In this document: positions 6,101-7,246 of the stretch, piece after piece
How positions within the stretch are numbered: the stretch's first letter is position 1
Layout of the letters: the number at the start of each line of letters is the position of its first letter
Source: Thermoflexales bacterium
Lineage (GTDB): Bacteria > Chloroflexota > Anaerolineae > Fen-1058
NCBI GenBank assembly: GCA_030834835.1
Contig: JAUQXD010000213.1
Location: 1-7,246, forward strand
Length of the DNA stretch: 7,246 nt
Direction of reading: 5' to 3'
Made by a program: the position numbers and the translations under genes
The notes under the pieces: generated by a model
The model's database searches: none
What the model was told of the DNA's origin: nothing
What the model saw: only the letters and a program-made list of their open reading frames with translations

Positions 6101-7184
6101 GATCAAGATCCAATCGGCGGGCCACGAACCGATCTACAGCCAGCGCAACATCGACGTGGGCGAGCCGCTGCGGCCCGATCGGCCGCACGCACGCCTGATC
6201 GAAGTGCGCAATCCGACGAACGAAGTGGTGACGATCACGATGGCGTTGATCAATCACCGTCCCGATTGGCTGGTGACGCTCTCGCCGGCGCTGTTGACGA
6301 ATGTTGCACCGGGCGAGGTGCGTCCGGTCACGCTGACGGTGAAGCCGCCTTCATGGGACGGGTTGGCCGATGAACAACCCATCGCCGATGTGGAAGCCTA
6401 CATCAACGGGCAGTTGATCGGCGGCATCCGCAAGATTGCCAAGCCGCCCGTGCCGCTGCACAAGCCGCAAGATCCGACCTATGCCGAAAGCGAGATCAAC
6501 GTGCATCCCCTCCCGCTGGTGGCGGGCCGGCCGGCCACTATCACCACCGATGTGATGAACACGAGCGAAGTGACGCAGACGATCCGCGTGGAGTTCAGGG
6601 TGGCGAGCTATGGCTTTGGCATCCCGTTCACCAACACCAACATCGTGCCGACCTATCGCGTGATCACGCTGGGGCCGGGCCTCAGTCAAACGGTTTGGGC
6701 GGTGTGGACGCCGCCGCTGCCGGGCAGCTGGTGCATCCAGATTACCCTGATCAATCCGGTTAACCCGTATCCAGAGCAAACCAGCCGGCGCAACGTGCAC
6801 GTGGAGCGGCGAGACTGGCAGCCGTGCTTGCCGTTCAACAAAGACTTCTGGCTGCAGAACTCGACGCCGCTGACGGTGACCGTGTCGATCGGCGCGAACG
6901 CGATCAATCTGCCGGCCGGTTGGACTTACAGCACCAACATCACGCAGACGGTGCTGGGACCTAATCAGGGCATCACGGTAACGTTGACGATCACGCCGCC
7001 ATGCGGACTGACTTCGCAAGCGTGGCTGACACCGCAAGGCACGCTGGATACCGGCGGCGCCAGCGGTCCCGCGACGATCGATGTGGAAGGCTACGTGGAC
7101 GGCGAGTTGATCGGCGGCATCGAAGTGCAACTCGAAGCCGCGCCGCCTGAGTGGTTGATCTATTTGCCGATCGTGAGGAAGTAA
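3087..7184 (+). CDS. Large exported protein with six tandem double-Ig-like repeats, function unknown
   Basis: The product has 1365 residues. Residues 1-33 form a signal peptide: basic start, hydrophobic core about 7-26, likely cleavage after V-G-A33. After a short proline-rich linker come six tandem repeats starting at residues 52, 268, 484, 697, 907 and 1120, each opening with a PPVPLH-like linker. Segment A (about 115 residues) carries YAESEI, a GQPT-IC strand, GIGLPF, a C-x-x-W-hydrophobic-PP turn and SQRN(I/L/M)DV. Segment B (about 90 residues) carries a P-V-x-NP strand, usually a D/G-W, RPVTLTV-like strands, DVEA and LIGG(F/I)RK. The alternating strands and NPT turns resemble CARDB or NEW3-type beta-sandwich domains, making about twelve domains; this is inference. 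Nothing looks catalytic, and no lipobox, LPXTG or C-terminal membrane helix is seen. The end is ...WLIYLPIVRK. A surface, matrix or adhesive structural protein is likeliest. Reading frame and export are near certain; function is not known. Confidence 0.93.
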   Translation: MKSHTRFAVVTLCGLVAVIVVLLLLATPITVGAPIKDVPGYIPEREAPAALPPVIFLHDPAWPSYAQTEINVYPEPPIAGQPTDICVWVVNTSAVSQTVAVDLAFANFGIGLPFTPIGSRTITLPPLAHARVCLTWIPPEVGHWCLQAVLHQPNFPDQISQRNIDIWEKLLPGVPAITEFLVMNPLTEPWPIHLELKPNPNRPDWEMSLFPLDLGPLPPGQPLLATLVVTPPLGAKLGTRDVIADVEAIALTGQGPQLIGGFRKLDWPPVPLHRLKDPPYAESEITIEPYPPLAGEPTHICVELRNITDEPQPVNVNFEVSQRLGIGLPFLPIDEQPIVIPPHGIVRVCTVWIPPQAGQFCVQIILHDPRDIYVDQHSQRNLDVNEVLLPGVPTPFVFPVRNPNPYSTVITLSAMRVDSFFDVFFDVLTFPLGPGQTRLVTATITREPGVVPEAGTLIADIEAMFVDEQQQIRLLGGIRKEFHPPIPIHHPGDPPYAEREITIEPYPPRAGEPTEICVELRNPTNVPHTIQVQFAVANFGIGLPFTPIQTLSVTLPPHSIVKKCVMWVPPFAGHFCVQVSLLHPQYPGLIVRSQRNLDVGEVFEPGQWTQPFVFPVGNPYDQPTAIEVVPIPHLPDWQISLTPTLLLNMQPHEVRPVTLMVRTPIGVPFPEDEAPIVDVEAHGRGELIGGFRKIYRPPIPIHPSGDPIYAESEIHINPYPPRAGQPTEICAEVRNPTDVTRTVTVTFSVANFGIGLPFHPINTRVVTLPPHSTQMVCVMWVPPFAGHFCAQITIALPGHEPIWSQRNMDVGEIFIPGQPSTLVFPVGNPTTRPATVTLGLVPHVEGWVIELSQDVLPNLAPNAVRPVTLTVTPPLNQPFPEPDAPVVDVEAYIGRDLIGGFRKLFHPPIPVHPPRDPAYAESEIFIDPYPVWPGQPTTIGALVFNPTDFSQQVTVTFGVAHFGIGLPFTTTNIMTPTMVVTVPPHGLARVKTIWIAQYQGHACVQIKIQSAGHEPIYSQRNIDVGEPLRPDRPHARLIEVRNPTNEVVTITMALINHRPDWLVTLSPALLTNVAPGEVRPVTLTVKPPSWDGLADEQPIADVEAYINGQLIGGIRKIAKPPVPLHKPQDPTYAESEINVHPLPLVAGRPATITTDVMNTSEVTQTIRVEFRVASYGFGIPFTNTNIVPTYRVITLGPGLSQTVWAVWTPPLPGSWCIQITLINPVNPYPEQTSRRNVHVERRDWQPCLPFNKDFWLQNSTPLTVTVSIGANAINLPAGWTYSTNITQTVLGPNQGITVTLTITPPCGLTSQAWLTPQGTLDTGGASGPATIDVEGYVDGELIGGIEVQLEAAPPEWLIYLPIVRK
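3240..3887 (+). repeat. Repeat 1 of 6 in the exported protein
   Basis: 648 nt, residues 52-267. It opens with the atypical linker PPVIFLHDPAW and has YAQTEI in place of YAESEI. Segment A has all three family cysteines (C86, C133, C145), FGIGLPF (108-114) and SQRNIDI (160-166). Segment B has the tryptophan (DW), RDVIADVEA and LIGGFRK. As an edge copy it differs more from the consensus than repeats 3 and 4. Confidence 0.85.
3888..4535 (+). repeat. Repeat 2 of 6 in the exported protein
   Basis: 648 nt, residues 268-483. Segment A has cysteines C301, C349 and C361, LGIGLPF and SQRNLDV. Segment B is unusual: the conserved tryptophan stretch is replaced by a phenylalanine-rich run (DSFFDVFFDV), and it ends LLGGIRK. 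A 28-nt stretch at 3936-3963 is identical to 4584-4611 in repeat 3. Confidence 0.85.
4536..5174 (+). repeat. Repeat 3 of 6 in the exported protein
   Basis: 639 nt, residues 484-696. It is close to the consensus: YAEREI, three cysteines in segment A, FGIGLPF, WVPPFAGHFC, SQRNLDV, then a segment B with DW, RPVTLMV, DVEA and LIGGFRK. It shares exact DNA with repeat 2 (28 nt) and repeat 4 (20 nt, 5146-5165 with 5776-5795), so it is part of the recently homogenised core. Confidence 0.87.
5175..5804 (+). repeat. Repeat 4 of 6 in the exported protein
   Basis: 630 nt, residues 697-906. It is the shortest and most consensus-like copy: YAESEI, ICAEVRNPTD, FGIGLPF, WVPPFAGHFC and SQRNMDV, then segment B with GW, RPVTLTV, DVEAYI and LIGGFRK. 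All three segment-A cysteines are present. A 23-nt stretch (5338-5360) is identical to 5968-5990 in repeat 5. Confidence 0.87.
5805..6443 (+). repeat. Repeat 5 of 6 in the exported protein
   Basis: 639 nt, residues 907-1119. The framework is kept (YAESEI, FGIGLPF, SQRNIDV, DW, RPVTLTV, DVEAYI, LIGGIRK). The first two segment-A cysteines are gone: the first is G940 (TTIGALV) and the second is replaced in VKTIW. The third remains (HACVQI). The segment-A loop after GIGLPF is slightly longer (TTTNIMTPTM). Confidence 0.86.
6444..7121 (+). repeat. Repeat 6 of 6, divergent C-terminal copy
   Basis: 678 nt, about residues 1120-1345, the longest copy. Segment A keeps YAESEI but has YGFGIPF, SRRNVHV and, like repeat 5, lacks the first two cysteines while keeping the third (SWCIQI). 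Segment B is strongly changed: QPCLPF at its start and TPPCGL near its end add two new cysteines, and an insert rich in Gly, Thr and Ala precedes IDVEGYVDGELIGGI. The tail EVQLEAAPPEWLIYLPIVRK follows. Confidence 0.8.
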
Positions 7185-7195
7185 CAGCACCCCGA

Positions 7196-7237
7196 CCCTC
7201 CCGCCGTCCCGTGAAAGGCAGCGGGACAACGGAAGGG
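7196..7237 (+). terminator. Imperfect hairpin after the repeat-protein gene
   Basis: GTCCCG (7206-7211) pairs with CGGGAC (7222-7227) across a 10-nt loop. The stem goes on with CCG/CGG (7201-7203 with 7230-7232) and CCCT/AGGG (7196-7199 with 7234-7237), broken by a CC/AA internal loop and one mismatch, giving 13 pairs. It begins 12 nt after the stop, the right place for a terminator. No T-run follows before the window ends, so it may instead protect the mRNA end. Confidence 0.45.
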
Positions 7238-7246
7238 AGACTGTAC

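Noticed and set aside
4737..6257. 506-codon open frame on the minus strand inside the repeat-protein gene
   Set aside because: Its product is very rich in Arg, His and Asp with no recognisable domain. It is open because GC-rich repeats lack stops in the opposite frame; the plus-strand frame has a signal peptide, Shine-Dalgarno and protein-level repeat conservation.
3240..7121. CRISPR array or mobile-element repeats
   Set aside because: The periodicity is about 640 nt, in frame and conserved at protein level, with no short identical repeats and spacers and no transposase or terminal inverted repeats.

Overview
The window is GC-rich (about 60% by eye) bacterial chromosomal DNA with four plus-strand genes and almost no unassigned sequence. 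The likeliest source is a Chloroflexota bacterium (Anaerolineae-like). This rests on the style of the large secreted repeat protein, its C-terminal ...YLPIVRK tail, and the form of the alpha/alpha-toroid and PEP-synthase-regulator genes. It is inference from remembered family features, not a database match.

Layout. Positions 9-60 form a strong stem-loop, probably ending an upstream transcript. A compact run follows: an alpha/alpha-toroid (prenyltransferase/squalene-cyclase-like) protein (89-1051); a PEP synthase/PPDK regulatory kinase-phosphorylase of the PSRP family (1048-1926), overlapping the first gene by ATGA; and, after 42 nt, a CPBP (Abi/CAAX-like) intramembrane metalloprotease (1969-2844). 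The overlap and short gap suggest co-transcription. There is no evident pathway link: the first gene is uncharacterised, the second would control the pyruvate/PEP node, and the third sits in the membrane.

The 242-nt gap at 2845-3086 looks like a regulatory leader for the last gene. It holds a weak -10-like element, a 7-bp inverted repeat, an orphan sequence complementary over ten bases to the consensus 16S rRNA 3' end, and a hairpin that overlaps the true Shine-Dalgarno.

The second half (3087-7184) is one gene for a 1365-residue exported protein. It has a signal peptide and six tandem repeats of about 210-226 residues, each with two predicted Ig-like beta-sandwich segments (A then B), and ends in a short tail. 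Inner repeats share exact DNA stretches at 630-648-nt spacing, indicating growth or homogenisation by recombination. The function is unknown; an extracellular or surface structural protein is the best guess. A long imperfect hairpin follows the stop codon.

No RNA genes, CRISPR array, transposon, phage or defence system was seen. The most noteworthy items are the repeat protein, its paired cysteine loss, the leader structure and a marked excess of GATC/CGATCG.
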